From: DASXHD01 sp038239005
GTDB taxonomy: Bacteria; Myxococcota_A; Polyangia; Polyangiales; Polyangiaceae
Direction: 5' to 3'
DNA length: 64,000 nt
Assembly: GCA_038239005.1 (NCBI GenBank)
Contig: JBBSFE010000013.1
Span: 1-64,000, forward strand
The position numbers and the translations under genes are program-made. The notes below the pieces were generated by a model, which was not told the origin of the DNA, did not search any database, and worked only from the letters and a program-made list of their open reading frames with translations. Positions 53,244 through 62,613 of the stretch are shown piece after piece (position 1 is the first letter of the stretch; each line of letters opens with the position of its first letter).

Positions 53244-54281
53244 ATGTCCGAAGCGTTTTCTCCGCACGAAGCGCGACAAGCGCATCGGCTTCGCATCGTT
53301 CTCGTGCTCGTGAGCGCGTTCTTCGCACTGGAGCTCGCTGGCGCGCTCGCGGCGCGGAGCAGCGTTCTTCAAGCCGACGCGATGCACCTTTTGATGGACG
53401 TGTTCGCGCTCGCAACGAACCTCGTCGCGATGCGCGTCGCGGTGCGTCGACCCACGCCGCGCTTCACGTTCGGTTTGCGCCGCGTCGAGCCCGTCGTCGC
53501 GATTTTCAACGCGTTGCTCTTGCTCGGCGTCACCGTCGAGATCGTCGCGAACGCGATTCATGCACTCGCAACGCGCGCATCGCCCGAGGCAGGCATCATG
53601 CTCTTTGTGGCGTCCGGCGCTCTCGTCGTCAACGGGCTCAGCGCGTGGCTGCTGCACGGCGTGATTCATCCTGGTCACGACCACGATCACGATCACGACC
53701 ACGCGCACGATCACAGCCACCACCACAAAGGTCACGAGCTCAATCTGCGCGGCGCGCGCCTTCACTTGCTCGGCGACACGCTTGGGAGCTTGGCGGCTCT
53801 CGCGGCCGCGATCGTCATCCGCTTCGGTGGCTCATCGGCGGCCGATCCGATCGCGAGCTTCTTCGTAGCGGCGATCTTGGTCTTCGGTGCCATCAGGCTT
53901 TTGCGCGACGCACTGCTGGTGCTCCTCGAAGCGGCGCCCCCGCATCTCGACGTCGACAAAATCCGTACGATTTTGCAAGCCGAGGACGGCGTTGTCGACG
54001 TTCACGACATGCACGTGTGGTCGCTTGGCGCAGGTCACGACGCCATCGTCGTGCACGTTCACTCCGACGGCTCGCAGCCACTTCTCGGCGCGGTTCTCTC
54101 GAGCAAGCTCCGTGACGTCTTTCACGTCGAGTACATCACCGTGCAAATCGAAGGCGCGACCGAAGCGTGCGGCGCGCCGCCGTCGCTCTATCGCGAGAGC
54201 GAATCAGGTCGGCGAGAGCCAGGCGAGGAGATCGACGTCCGGCCCGGGAGCGACGAGCAAAGCATCGATCGTCACCGCTGA
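53244..54281 (+). CDS. Cation diffusion facilitator (zinc-type)
   Basis: 345 aa. Six membrane helices with transport-site motifs in helix 2 (LQADAMHLLMD) and helix 5 (RLHLLGDTLGS), each H/D-x3-D. A His/Asp-rich loop (HDHDHDHDHAHDHSHHH, about 143-160) and a C-terminal cytoplasmic domain (VVDVHDMHVWSLGAG) complete the CDF plan. Zn2+ (or Co2+/Cd2+)/H+ antiport, export from the cytoplasm. Its 3' end overlaps the convergent gene by 78 nt, a long overlap that may curtail both transcripts. Confidence 0.96.
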   Translation: MSEAFSPHEARQAHRLRIVLVLVSAFFALELAGALAARSSVLQADAMHLLMDVFALATNLVAMRVAVRRPTPRFTFGLRRVEPVVAIFNALLLLGVTVEIVANAIHALATRASPEAGIMLFVASGALVVNGLSAWLLHGVIHPGHDHDHDHDHAHDHSHHHKGHELNLRGARLHLLGDTLGSLAALAAAIVIRFGGSSAADPIASFFVAAILVFGAIRLLRDALLVLLEAAPPHLDVDKIRTILQAEDGVVDVHDMHVWSLGAGHDAIVVHVHSDGSQPLLGAVLSSKLRDVFHVEYITVQIEGATEACGAPPSLYRESESGRREPGEEIDVRPGSDEQSIDRHR

Positions 54282-54932
54282 CACGACAGTTCCTTTTGCG
54301 GCGAGCCTGAGCGTTCCGTCGGGTGCGCGCCAAATCACGACGTGCACCGCTTGCGATGCGCGGAACGCGGGCTTCTTGGGCTCTTCAACAGACTTCTCGG
54401 GTTTGTATGCGGCCGCGCCAATGCGTGTTCGCTCCGTGCCGTAGACCTCGTTCTGGAGCGCGTCGAGATCGGACGCGCCCATCGATTCGGTCACCCAGCC
54501 ATCGGCCTCGGGTGTTTCGGGTGTGCCGGCCGACACGATGTGAGGAAGCGGTGGCCTCGTGATTTGCGTGTCCGCGCGATCTTCGGCGTTCGATGGCGTG
54601 CGTGGGCGCGTCTTCTTGTCGTCGGGTTTCTTCTCTTCGGGCTTCGGCGGCTTGATGCTCAACCGCTTCGTCGTCGGTCCGCGCGGCGCGGGTTTGGTCG
54701 AAACCGCTTTGGGCGGCTGCGTGATCGGCGGCGCGGTGCTCAAATCGGCGGCGGCTTTCGCAAGCTCGAGAGCGCGCGAGTCACGCTCCGCTTCGGACGC
54801 AGCCTCGGCAGCGCGACGCAACCACTTGAGCGCCTCCGCGCGATCGCCGCGCGCGAACTGCGTAGCCGCAGTGCTGAGCGCCCACGAAACGTCTTCCGGA
54901 TCATCGTCACGCGCTTTGGGGATCGGGCTCAT
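54204..54932 (-). CDS. TPR-like soluble protein of unknown function
   Basis: 242 aa. N-terminal helical repeat (PEDVSWALSTAATQFARGDRAEALKWLRRA), then a Pro/Lys/Thr-rich disordered middle (60-130) and a C-terminal beta domain with RASQAVHVVIWRAPDGTLRL. ATG at 54932. It lies 16 nt downstream of the AlaX gene on the same strand. The family is unknown to me; the helix-linker-domain layout resembles myxobacterial adaptor proteins. Confidence 0.7.
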   Translation of the reverse strand: MSPIPKARDDDPEDVSWALSTAATQFARGDRAEALKWLRRAAEAASEAERDSRALELAKAAADLSTAPPITQPPKAVSTKPAPRGPTTKRLSIKPPKPEEKKPDDKKTRPRTPSNAEDRADTQITRPPLPHIVSAGTPETPEADGWVTESMGASDLDALQNEVYGTERTRIGAAAYKPEKSVEEPKKPAFRASQAVHVVIWRAPDGTLRLAAKGTVVSAVTIDALLVAPGPDVDLLAWLSPT

Positions 54933-54948
54933 GCTCGGTAGCCACAGA

Positions 54949-56145
54949 CTATTCGATCGGCGCGCCTTTCGGCAGACGACCCTCGGCGCGTTCCGGGCGA
55001 CCGCCACCGCGACCGCCGGTGCGTTCTGCGGCTGATTTCAGCCATGCGCCGCAATCAAACGTGGACGCCGCACCGCGTTGGAGCACGATGAGCGTTGCGT
55101 CGTCGGCGTCGGGTGCCGTGCAAATCGCGACGACGTCACCGCGTGCGCTCGCGAGCTTTCCCGCGAGCGAGCGGAGCATGCCGATGTCATCGGAGGGTCG
55201 CGCGACGGAAACGATCGTGCTCGCGCCATCGGCTGCGGGCGGGTGAGTTGCGAGAATGCTCAGCGCGAGCAAATCGAGGAGCTCACCGCGCGCGCTCGAG
55301 AGCGCGTCACCACGGCGCTTGAGATCGGCCTGCAGCTTGCCGACCGCCGCGCCGACGTCGAGCGGGCCACACGTGAGTGATTGCGCGAGCGCACCGAGCA
55401 CGCCTTCCTTCGCACGGGCATCCGCGAGCGCGCGTCCAGCGGCGTGAAAGCTCACGCGAAGCTTGCCCTTGTAACGCTCGACTTGCGACACGCGAAGAAG
55501 CCCGATTTGCCCGGTGCGCGTGCAGTGCGTGCCGCCGCACGGCGTGAGATCGAAATCCTCGACGTCTATGATGCGCACGCCCGCGCTCACTTTCGGCGCG
55601 CGGCGCAGGTCCATCGCGGAGAGCTCCTCGGCCGTCGGAAAGAGCGCACGCACGGTGACGTCCGACCGAATCACGTCGTTGACGAGATCTTCGGCGCGAT
55701 GAAGGTCGGCGTCCGAAATCACGCTTCTATCGACGTCGAGCGTGCATGCGGTGGCGCCGAGCCGCGCGGAAACGGTAGGCGCACGTGCGACGTCGAGGAG
55801 CGCGCGCGAGAGCATGTGCTGCGCCGTGTGTTGCGCCATGTGATCGCGCCGCCTCCCAACGTCGATCTCGCCAAGCACGGCAGCCGACTCATCGGCCGCG
55901 AACGCGTTCTCGAGGATGTGATGAATGACGCCCGCGTCGTCGACTTGCGTATCGATCACACGAAGTGCGACATCACCCACCCGCAGAGTGCCCGTGTCGC
56001 CGAGCTGACCGCCGCCCTCGGGGTAAAAAATCGTCTCGCGGAGAACTATCGACGGCTTTCCTTCGTAATGACTGGAGGTGGCTCCACGAGATTCCAACGC
56101 CGTCGCGAAGGGGTCCTTCCAATAACGCTTTTCGGTGGCGTCCAT
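54949..56145 (-). CDS. AlaX-like alanyl-tRNA editing protein with DHHA1 domain
   Basis: 398 aa. Zinc-dependent editing domain: HTAQH (H106, H110) in the HxxxH motif and CGGTHC (C202, H206), with a C-terminal DHHA1-like region ending GGRGGGRPERAEGRLP. It lacks the aminoacylation domain of AlaS, so it is a free-standing trans-editing factor (AlaX-M/L-like) that hydrolyses Ser- or Gly-tRNA(Ala). ATG at 56145. Confidence 0.92.
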   Translation of the reverse strand: MDATEKRYWKDPFATALESRGATSSHYEGKPSIVLRETIFYPEGGGQLGDTGTLRVGDVALRVIDTQVDDAGVIHHILENAFAADESAAVLGEIDVGRRRDHMAQHTAQHMLSRALLDVARAPTVSARLGATACTLDVDRSVISDADLHRAEDLVNDVIRSDVTVRALFPTAEELSAMDLRRAPKVSAGVRIIDVEDFDLTPCGGTHCTRTGQIGLLRVSQVERYKGKLRVSFHAAGRALADARAKEGVLGALAQSLTCGPLDVGAAVGKLQADLKRRGDALSSARGELLDLLALSILATHPPAADGASTIVSVARPSDDIGMLRSLAGKLASARGDVVAICTAPDADDATLIVLQRGAASTFDCGAWLKSAAERTGGRGGGRPERAEGRLPKGAPIE

Positions 56146-56197
56146 TTGGGAACGTTATGCCACGGGTCCGGCGTTCGTTAATGCGGAACAGCCCATC

Positions 56198-56830
56198 ATG
56201 GAGAATTTCGATTTACCCCCATCGATCTTGCTCGGCTTCCTCGGTGCGACGCTTTTGCTAGTGTTTCTCGCCTGCGCCGTAGGAACGCCGGTCGCGATAT
56301 TTCGCGATCTTGCGAAGCGGAGCGCGACGAGCTGGCACGGTGTCGACCAGAAGCCCCTCGGCGCCGGCGCCTATCGGACGTCGGTCGTGCGCATGGGCAT
56401 CGTGATGCGCATGCCCGTCGTCGTTTCGGTGGCGAGCCTGACGTCGCTCTACATCGTGGCTGCGGCGGTGCTGATGTGCCCGTACTTCTTCGTCGTCTCG
56501 GTGCTCGAGATCGCGTCGCACCACGTCGGCCCGTGGACGGTGTTCAGCGTCTACGCCGTCGTGTTTCTCGTCGCGATCGCGGCGCTTGGCGGATGCCTCG
56601 TGCGTCGTTCGCGTTTGATCGCACGCGCGGCGCGCGTCGTTGCGTGCTGGGAGACACTCTCGTTCGGCGTGGTCACGTTCGTGCTGGTTCGCAACGAGTC
56701 CCCACTCCTGGCCGCGGCGTTCGCGGGCGTCGCATCGATGCACACGCTGTGTCTCCTCGCGGCCGCGCGCGCGCACGAACACGCGAGCAATCGCGTCGAG
56801 TCGCATGATATCGTCGCGTCGTGCGCGTGA
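56198..56830 (+). CDS. Membrane protein of unknown function
   Basis: 210 aa with four or five hydrophobic segments (LLGFLGATLLLVFLACAVG; IVMRMPVVVSVASLTSLYIV; WTVFSVYAVVFLVAIAALGG; LAAAFAGVASMHTLCLLAA). No motif recognised. It starts at ATG 56198, 52 nt from the AlaX start, and its 3' end overlaps the thiS start by 10 nt. Confidence 0.7.
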   Translation: MENFDLPPSILLGFLGATLLLVFLACAVGTPVAIFRDLAKRSATSWHGVDQKPLGAGAYRTSVVRMGIVMRMPVVVSVASLTSLYIVAAAVLMCPYFFVVSVLEIASHHVGPWTVFSVYAVVFLVAIAALGGCLVRRSRLIARAARVVACWETLSFGVVTFVLVRNESPLLAAAFAGVASMHTLCLLAAARAHEHASNRVESHDIVASCA

Positions 56831-57021
56831 TGATCAACGGCGAATCACGCGAGCTCCCGCGCTCGATGTCCGTCGCCGACTTGCTCGTGCATCTCGAGCT
56901 CACGTCGGGCCCGGTTGCCGTGGAGCTCAATCACGAGATCGTTCCGCGCTCCGAGCACGCATCGCGCACCGTCGACGACGGCGCCACGCTCGAAATCGTT
57001 CACATGGTCGGCGGCGGTTAG
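56821..57021 (+). CDS. thiS: Sulfur carrier protein ThiS
   Basis: 66 aa ubiquitin-like beta-grasp protein. It starts MRVMINGESRELPRSMSVAD and ends HMVGGG, with the C-terminal Gly-Gly needed for adenylation and thiocarboxylate formation in thiazole synthesis. GTG at 56821 overlaps the membrane-protein stop. No thiG, thiF or thiO in the window. It overlaps the 3' end of the convergent plsC by 4 nt. Confidence 0.9.
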   Translation: MRVMINGESRELPRSMSVADLLVHLELTSGPVAVELNHEIVPRSEHASRTVDDGATLEIVHMVGGG

Positions 57022-57782
57022 AGCAAGCGATCGGCTTCGGCACGAGCGCGTGTCACTTCGGCGATGACGGCCTGGCGCGTTTGCTCGGCCAGCGCTTGTG
57101 CGCGCATTCCGCGTTTGGCCTCGATGGGAGCGCCGACCGAAACGACCACGAACGATTTCGCCGCGCCCGCCATGCGTGCGAGATGCTCGGGAAACGTTTC
57201 ATCGAGAAAAGCGGCGCCCGAGCCGCGCGAATAGGCGAGGCCCACGGGCACGACGGGCGCACCGCTGCCGATGACCGAAGACATGCCGCCCGGATGAAAC
57301 GGATGGACCTCGTCTCCCGCGAACGTGGTGCCCTCCGGAAAAATCGTGACCGTGGCTTTCGCGACCAGGAGATCGCGCATCGCGCGAATGGTTGCGGCGC
57401 CGCTCGATTTGCTGCTTCGGTCGACGAATACGGTGCCGAGCTTGCGCCCGCCGATGCCGATGAGGGGCCACTTCGAGAGATCGGCGCGGCTCACCATGCG
57501 CCCACCAAACGTGCGCAAGAGAACCAGAACGTCGGCAACACCGCGATGATTCGAAACCACGAGGCGCCCATGATCCGCGGTCGCTTTCGGCGATTCGCCG
57601 ATTACGAGCACGCGAATGCCAAACGATCGGAGGATCATCGAGCACCACACACCGACCCATCGATCGCGAAGCTGCTCGTGCTCTTGCGACGTCACGGCGT
57701 CGTGGAGCGCGAACGCGCCGAGCATCGCCGGCGTGATTGTGACAAAGCTCGCGACGCGTGCGATCTGCCGGAGCCGGCTCAC
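57018..57782 (-). CDS. plsC: 1-acyl-sn-glycerol-3-phosphate acyltransferase (PlsC-like)
   Basis: 254 aa. Acyltransferase motifs NHRGVAD (N78, H79, D84; the NHx4D motif), GTVFVDRSSK, FPEGTT (148-153) and the PVVPVGLAY strand. Transfers acyl groups to lysophosphatidate or similar lysolipids at the inner membrane, with one hydrophobic N-terminal segment. GTG at 57782 lies inside the stop of the phospholipase-D gene (GTGA). Last gene of the sigma-led five-gene operon. Confidence 0.92.
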   Translation of the reverse strand: MSRLRQIARVASFVTITPAMLGAFALHDAVTSQEHEQLRDRWVGVWCSMILRSFGIRVLVIGESPKATADHGRLVVSNHRGVADVLVLLRTFGGRMVSRADLSKWPLIGIGGRKLGTVFVDRSSKSSGAATIRAMRDLLVAKATVTIFPEGTTFAGDEVHPFHPGGMSSVIGSGAPVVPVGLAYSRGSGAAFLDETFPEHLARMAGAAKSFVVVSVGAPIEAKRGMRAQALAEQTRQAVIAEVTRARAEADRLL

Positions 57783-58900
57783 CACAACCTCCGCATGCCG
57801 TACGCCATCCACTCGAGAGCGCGGCGTGTCGCGGGGCGGGCGCGCCATTCGTCGAGCTCGACGCGACGCGCGGTGCTGCAATCAGCGTCGAACCAGCCGC
57901 GCACGTGGCGCGCGAAGGCTTCGTCCTCGATGGCGAGATTGACTTCCATGTTCTTGCGCCACGAGCGTTCGTCGAGGTTGTAGCTGCCGATCGTTGCGAA
58001 TGATTCGTCGATGATGGCGGTCTTGGCGTGCATGACGCGATCACGCAGCATGTAAATCTCGACGGCATGCTTGAGCAGATGCTCGAAGAACGCTTCGACC
58101 GCGAACTGCACCATCCGAACGTCGCCGTGCTCCGGAACCAAAACGCGCACGCGCACGCCGCGCTTGGCCGCGTGCGTCAGCGCGCCGCGGACGGAGCGAT
58201 TCGGGACGAAATAAGGGTTCGCGATGTCGATCGTCGACTTCGCGAAGTAGATGCGACGCAAATACTCGCGGTGGATGTCGCGGCGCTTCCGCCACGGGTT
58301 CGCGAGCACGACCACACGGCGCTTGCGGCGTTTCTGCACGGGCCGCAAATCGGCGGGAGGCATCGAGAGTGTCGCGCGGCGCCACGTGTCGAAGAAGAGC
58401 GCGCGAAGCTCGTGTGCGACATCGCCGCGAACGCCGACCATGTCGTCGCGCCAGCCGTCGCCGCCTTCTTCGATCGGTAACCATTGCCGGCTCAAGTTGA
58501 TGCCGCCGGTGAAACCAAGGAGGCCGTCGATCACGAGCAGCTTGCGATGGTCGCGGCGCTCGAGCACGTCGAGCGTGAGCGTGTTGCGGAGCGGGAAGAT
58601 CGCGTGAAACGGAACGACCTCGCCACCCGCGCGCACGAGCGTTGCCCAAAAACCCGGCGTGATCGACATGCTGCCAATGGCGTCGTAAATCACGCGGACG
58701 CGCACGCCGGCGCGCGCCCGCTCGACGAGCGCGTCGAGAAAACGCAAGCCCACCGCATCGGGGCTCACCCAATACATTTCCAAGAGAACTTCGCGCTTCG
58801 CCGCCGCGATCGCGGCGAGCATCGCGGGGTAGGCTTCCTTGCCGTCGCGAAGCAAACAGACTTCGTCGACGTCGACTTTGAACCACACGGGCTCTGTCAT
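57779..58900 (-). CDS. Phospholipase D / cardiolipin synthase-like protein
   Basis: 373 aa with two HKD motifs: HRKLLVIDG (H118, K120, D125) and HAKTAIIDE (H291, K293, D298), each followed by the usual GGINL or GSYNLDERS. The N-terminal membrane helices of classic ClsA are absent. It could make cardiolipin, or transfer or hydrolyse other phospholipids (ClsB-type). ATGA overlap with the M16-like gene upstream and GTGA overlap with plsC downstream. Confidence 0.92.
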   Translation of the reverse strand: MTEPVWFKVDVDEVCLLRDGKEAYPAMLAAIAAAKREVLLEMYWVSPDAVGLRFLDALVERARAGVRVRVIYDAIGSMSITPGFWATLVRAGGEVVPFHAIFPLRNTLTLDVLERRDHRKLLVIDGLLGFTGGINLSRQWLPIEEGGDGWRDDMVGVRGDVAHELRALFFDTWRRATLSMPPADLRPVQKRRKRRVVVLANPWRKRRDIHREYLRRIYFAKSTIDIANPYFVPNRSVRGALTHAAKRGVRVRVLVPEHGDVRMVQFAVEAFFEHLLKHAVEIYMLRDRVMHAKTAIIDESFATIGSYNLDERSWRKNMEVNLAIEDEAFARHVRGWFDADCSTARRVELDEWRARPATRRALEWMAYGMRRLW

Positions 58901-61140
58901 GGCGTTCTGCCCCCGTCGGGGATCACGAAGCGCGTCGTCGAAGAACCACGCGGACGCGCGGCGACGATCACGAGCGCATCGTCGCGCAGCGTGGCCGCAG
59001 CGGCGCGAACGCGGTCGAGCGGAGGATCAGCGGCGGCGACTTCATCGCGAAAGAGAACGACGAGGCGTTGGCGTGGGTCGGCGAGCCGCGCGGCGCGTTC
59101 GTGATCGCTGCGCTTTTTCGAGCGCGCGAGGTCGGCGTCCGTGATCGCGCCTTGGCGCATGCGATCGAGTAATGCGCGAACCTGGCCGACAGCTGCGTCG
59201 AGCGCATTCGAGGGGGCCTCGATGTGAATCGCAATCGCCCGGCCACCGGGAGGACCCACCGCGCGCGCACCATACGTGCGAGCGAGACCGTCGCCGAGCG
59301 CGGCCGCGAGCAATCCATCGGGGCCGTCGAGCAAGCTTGCGATCGATGCTGCTTCGGCTGAGATCGCGTCGGGCACCATCGCGGCAATGTAGACCTCGCT
59401 CGAGCCGTCGTCCGTCGTGACGGAGTACGTTCCGGGCTTCGGCGTTGTGGCGCTCGCTTGCGCTGGGCAGGCGCGCGAGGTCGTGCGCGTGATCCAGCGA
59501 TCGACGCGAGCAACCGCGTCTTCAGCGTGTGGACCGCTCGTGTTCGCGATCACGGCAAGGCGGAGCGGCCCGCGTCGAAGTGCTTCAGCACGCGCGGAAA
59601 TCACGGCCTCCGAGATGCGCAAAAGCCCGAACGACGTTCCCGTCGGCAAAACCGTGGCCGGGCGACCCGGCGCAATCGCTTCGGCGAGCGCAGCAAGACC
59701 CGGCCGCGCAGTTTCGAGAAGCTGGCTTTGTGCGGCGCGGCCACCTTCGATCGGATCGACGAGAAACGCACGGCCGAGCCCATCAGCAAGCTTGCCGGCG
59801 TCGCGATCGGACGCAATCACGCCGACGCCGTCGCTCGCGATCCACGGCTCGGCGCTCATGACGTGATCGCGTAGAGCGCGCGCGACGGCAACGACAAACG
59901 CAGCCGAGGCCCCTGCGTCGGCGTCGGACTCGCCGGCGGTTCCGCACGGTGATGCGAGGAGAACCCACGATGCAGGTTGTCCGGACTCGATGCGCGTACG
60001 TGGCTCAACAACACGCGCATCGAGCGCATGTGTGGCGTCGGCGATTGCCCGAGCGAGAGCGTCGCGTGTGCCCGCTGCGGGTGACGCCACGCTCACAACG
60101 ACGCGAGGGGCCGCGTCGGAGCGTGCTGCGCTTCCGGACGCCAAGGCAATCAACGCGGCCTGCTCGGCTGCCTCGCCGGCGTCGGTCGGCGCGACGAGGT
60201 CGACATCGTTTCCGATCGCAACACGCATCTCGCGCGTGACGAGAGCGATCGCCCGAGCCGCGCGCAGGATGCCGCGGCTCGTCGCGCCTTCGTCCATTTC
60301 GAGCGCGAGCGATGTGCAGGCGCCTTCACTCGAAAGCGCAGCGCTTACTGCACGCACACGCACGCCAGGATCGCTCGCGGCGAGCATCGCGATGAGTGGA
60401 GCACGCGCGTCGGCAAGCGTACGCGCCGCAGCGGCCACGCGAAGATCGCCGCGCCATGCGACATCGAGCATCGACATGCTCGCGGGGAGCCCGGTCGAGT
60501 CGTGCACCGCGAGCGCGGCGCCGTCGTCCGATGGAGGGGCCAGCGTTCCGCTCGGAAGCGCCGGCGCGTGCTCCATCGGGGCGCTTCCAACGACACCAAA
60601 TGCAACGCGCTCACGCACGATCGCAGCTGCGCGCCACGACTCGAGGTCGATCGCGCTCGGCAACGACAAATCACCCGGCGGAACGAGCGTGCCTATGCAC
60701 GCTGCAATCGGGAGCTCCTCTGCGGTCACGCGTGGAAGCGCGCCAAGCGCTGCGAGCTTGCGTCGTACACGCGCCAGATCCGTCGATGGCGTAATCGGTG
60801 CCGAGATGATCGCGACGAGCTCTGCGACGTTCGTGGCCACGATTCGAACACCGTCCGCTTGCGGCGTGACGCGAACGCCTTCGCGCTCGAACACACCTGC
60901 GAGCGCAACCGGAACGACGGCGCCACGCGAACCAATTTTGGCCGTCGACACGAACGCAGCACTTGCTCCCACAGGATCGCCGCTGCGCGTGACGATCGCG
61001 AGCGCGGCTTTTCCAGGCTCGCGCACGATGCGCATCGCTTTGGGTGCCGCGACTGCTCGCGCGGTACCGACATTCGGCGCCGCACCCGCACATCCCATCG
61101 CAACCACGGCCACGAGCGCGCGCGCTCGCGCGAAGCTCAC
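58897..61140 (-). CDS. Degenerate M16 peptidase-like lipoprotein
   Basis: 747 aa. Lipoprotein signal VSFARARALVAVVAMGC (acylated Cys17). The remainder shows two halves with the strand-helix order of M16 (insulinase-type) peptidases, including a second-half region EVYIAAMVPDAISAEAASIASLLDGPDG and LLDRMRQGAITDADLARSKK. I cannot find the HxxEH zinc motif of the active half, so it is probably catalytically inactive, perhaps a chaperone-like or scaffold paralogue. GTG at 61140 by GTGA overlap. Confidence 0.6.
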   Translation of the reverse strand: MSFARARALVAVVAMGCAGAAPNVGTARAVAAPKAMRIVREPGKAALAIVTRSGDPVGASAAFVSTAKIGSRGAVVPVALAGVFEREGVRVTPQADGVRIVATNVAELVAIISAPITPSTDLARVRRKLAALGALPRVTAEELPIAACIGTLVPPGDLSLPSAIDLESWRAAAIVRERVAFGVVGSAPMEHAPALPSGTLAPPSDDGAALAVHDSTGLPASMSMLDVAWRGDLRVAAAARTLADARAPLIAMLAASDPGVRVRAVSAALSSEGACTSLALEMDEGATSRGILRAARAIALVTREMRVAIGNDVDLVAPTDAGEAAEQAALIALASGSAARSDAAPRVVVSVASPAAGTRDALARAIADATHALDARVVEPRTRIESGQPASWVLLASPCGTAGESDADAGASAAFVVAVARALRDHVMSAEPWIASDGVGVIASDRDAGKLADGLGRAFLVDPIEGGRAAQSQLLETARPGLAALAEAIAPGRPATVLPTGTSFGLLRISEAVISARAEALRRGPLRLAVIANTSGPHAEDAVARVDRWITRTTSRACPAQASATTPKPGTYSVTTDDGSSEVYIAAMVPDAISAEAASIASLLDGPDGLLAAALGDGLARTYGARAVGPPGGRAIAIHIEAPSNALDAAVGQVRALLDRMRQGAITDADLARSKKRSDHERAARLADPRQRLVVLFRDEVAAADPPLDRVRAAAATLRDDALVIVAARPRGSSTTRFVIPDGGRTP

Positions 61141-61940
61141 TGGACCAAGTCGGCCGCGGAGCGGGGGCAAACGTAGATGTTGAAAAAGAAGTCGACGATG
61201 CCGGTGATCGACTTGAAGTGCGTGCCCGCGGCGAACGAGTTCGAGCCGTTCGTGCCCGTCCACGCCTGCAAATCCCAGAGCTCGTTGTTCACGAAAGGCC
61301 CGGTCGTGTTGGTCGTGAGCGCGGCCGTGACACGGCCTTTGCCATCCGACGGCGCCGGTGCGTTCGTCACGGTGACGTCGAGCAGCGTGACGAGGGTTCC
61401 CATCCACTTTCGGGCGGTCGAGAAATCTTGGAGGTCGGTGATGTTTACCGGAATCGGCGCGGGCAGCGTCATCTCGAATTCTTGGTGCACTTGCGGCTTG
61501 CTCATTTGCGGCAAGAACGACGTTCCGAAATTCACCGTCGTGCCGATGGTGTGCTCTTCGGTGTACTGCCCATCGAGCTGAACGACGTCACCTGGCGCGA
61601 GCCGCAGATTCGCCGGGACGAATGTGGGCGCGTACATGCTGATGCCCGCAAACGGCCCCGCGATGTCGGCGTCTTGGACGAAGATGGTGCCGCGGCTTTT
61701 GCCGTCGTGCGTTTCGTCGAACGTGTCGACGGTGGTGACGATCACGCTGGTGACGCTGACGCTGCGACCGGCTTGTGCGTTCGCGGGATTTTGCACGTCG
61801 CGCAAACGTGCGCCTGGGCCGAGCGGATTCGGGTTGAGCGTGGCGGGCTGATCGTTGTCCTTGCCAGAGCTGCAAGCCAGAACCACGAACAAGAAGGAGG
61901 TGAGGACCCCGTATTTCACGGGGCTCTCATACCACGTCAT
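61137..61940 (-). CDS. OB-fold-like lipoprotein of unknown function
   Basis: 267 aa. N-terminal signal MTWYESPVKYGVLTSFLFVVLAC (acylated Cys23), a short Asn/Pro linker, then a beta-rich region (VSVTSVIVTTVDTFDET, GTIFVQDADIAGPFAGISMY, LAPGDVVQLDGQYTEEHT) resembling OB-type folds of secreted nucleases and their non-enzymatic relatives. No catalytic residues recognised. ATG at 61940 overlaps the sigma-factor stop (ATGA). A GTG start at 61919 is possible but would break that coupling. Confidence 0.7.
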   Translation of the reverse strand: MTWYESPVKYGVLTSFLFVVLACSSGKDNDQPATLNPNPLGPGARLRDVQNPANAQAGRSVSVTSVIVTTVDTFDETHDGKSRGTIFVQDADIAGPFAGISMYAPTFVPANLRLAPGDVVQLDGQYTEEHTIGTTVNFGTSFLPQMSKPQVHQEFEMTLPAPIPVNITDLQDFSTARKWMGTLVTLLDVTVTNAPAPSDGKGRVTAALTTNTTGPFVNNELWDLQAWTGTNGSNSFAAGTHFKSITGIVDFFFNIYVCPRSAADLVQ

Positions 61941-62545
61941 GCCGCGCGTTGCATGGCCTCGAGGCGAGCCTGGATTTTGTGTTTCTTCGAGTAGACCGTC
62001 TTCACGCTGATCTTCATGCGCGCGGCAATCACGGTCGGGTCGAGGCCTTCGCCGAAGTAGAGCGCGGCGAATGCGCGGTCGCGTGCGCTGAAGCTCTCGA
62101 GCAAGCGTTGGGCAATGTTGGCGCGCTGGCGGAGCGCGACAGACTCGAAGGGATCGGGTGTCTCGGCGGCGAGATCGGTCGCCTCGGAGAGAGCGGCCTT
62201 GCCGGGCTCGCGACGAACCGACCGGAGGTAATCGTACGCCGCGTTGATTGCGAGAAGACCCATCCAGCTCGAGAAGCGATTGCCGCGTTCGGGGTCGAAC
62301 GTGCGGAGCTTGTGCATGTCGTTGGCGAGAAGCGATAGGCGGAGTGTGGCGCCGATCTCGCGGACATCATCGGCGCTCACGACGGAAGCGAAGCGACGCG
62401 TCACCTTCAAGATGCAGCGGTCGATGAGACGCTCGTAGCGTCGCTCGAACTCGCGCCAAGCGAGAGGTTGCGTCTTCACGAGACGCGCGACCAATTGTTC
62501 GTCGGTCCACGTCGTCGCGTCGGAGAATGACTGCCTCGTGTTCAT
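61937..62545 (-). CDS. ECF-like RNA polymerase sigma factor
   Basis: 202 aa. Sigma-2 region with AWREFERRYERLIDRCILKV, GNRFSSWMGLLAINAAYDYL; sigma-4 region with ARDRAFAALYFGEGLDPTVIAARM to KTVYSKKHKIQARLEAM. No sigma-3 domain and no recognisable anti-sigma gene. First gene of the five-gene operon; ATG at 62545 (MNTRQSFSDATTWTDE), which the family supports over an ATG 11 codons upstream. Confidence 0.88.
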   Translation of the reverse strand: MNTRQSFSDATTWTDEQLVARLVKTQPLAWREFERRYERLIDRCILKVTRRFASVVSADDVREIGATLRLSLLANDMHKLRTFDPERGNRFSSWMGLLAINAAYDYLRSVRREPGKAALSEATDLAAETPDPFESVALRQRANIAQRLLESFSARDRAFAALYFGEGLDPTVIAARMKISVKTVYSKKHKIQARLEAMQRAA

Positions 62546-62613
62546 GACGACCCATAGTGCAGCCGGCATGCCACACACCGAACCGCTGAAAACGCCGCAA
62601 ATCAGCGATCGTT

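Noticed and set aside
53675..53735. Short GATCAC/GACCAC repeats as a CRISPR or regulatory array
   Set aside because: They are codons of the His/Asp-rich loop of the CDF transporter, not spaced repeats with unique spacers.
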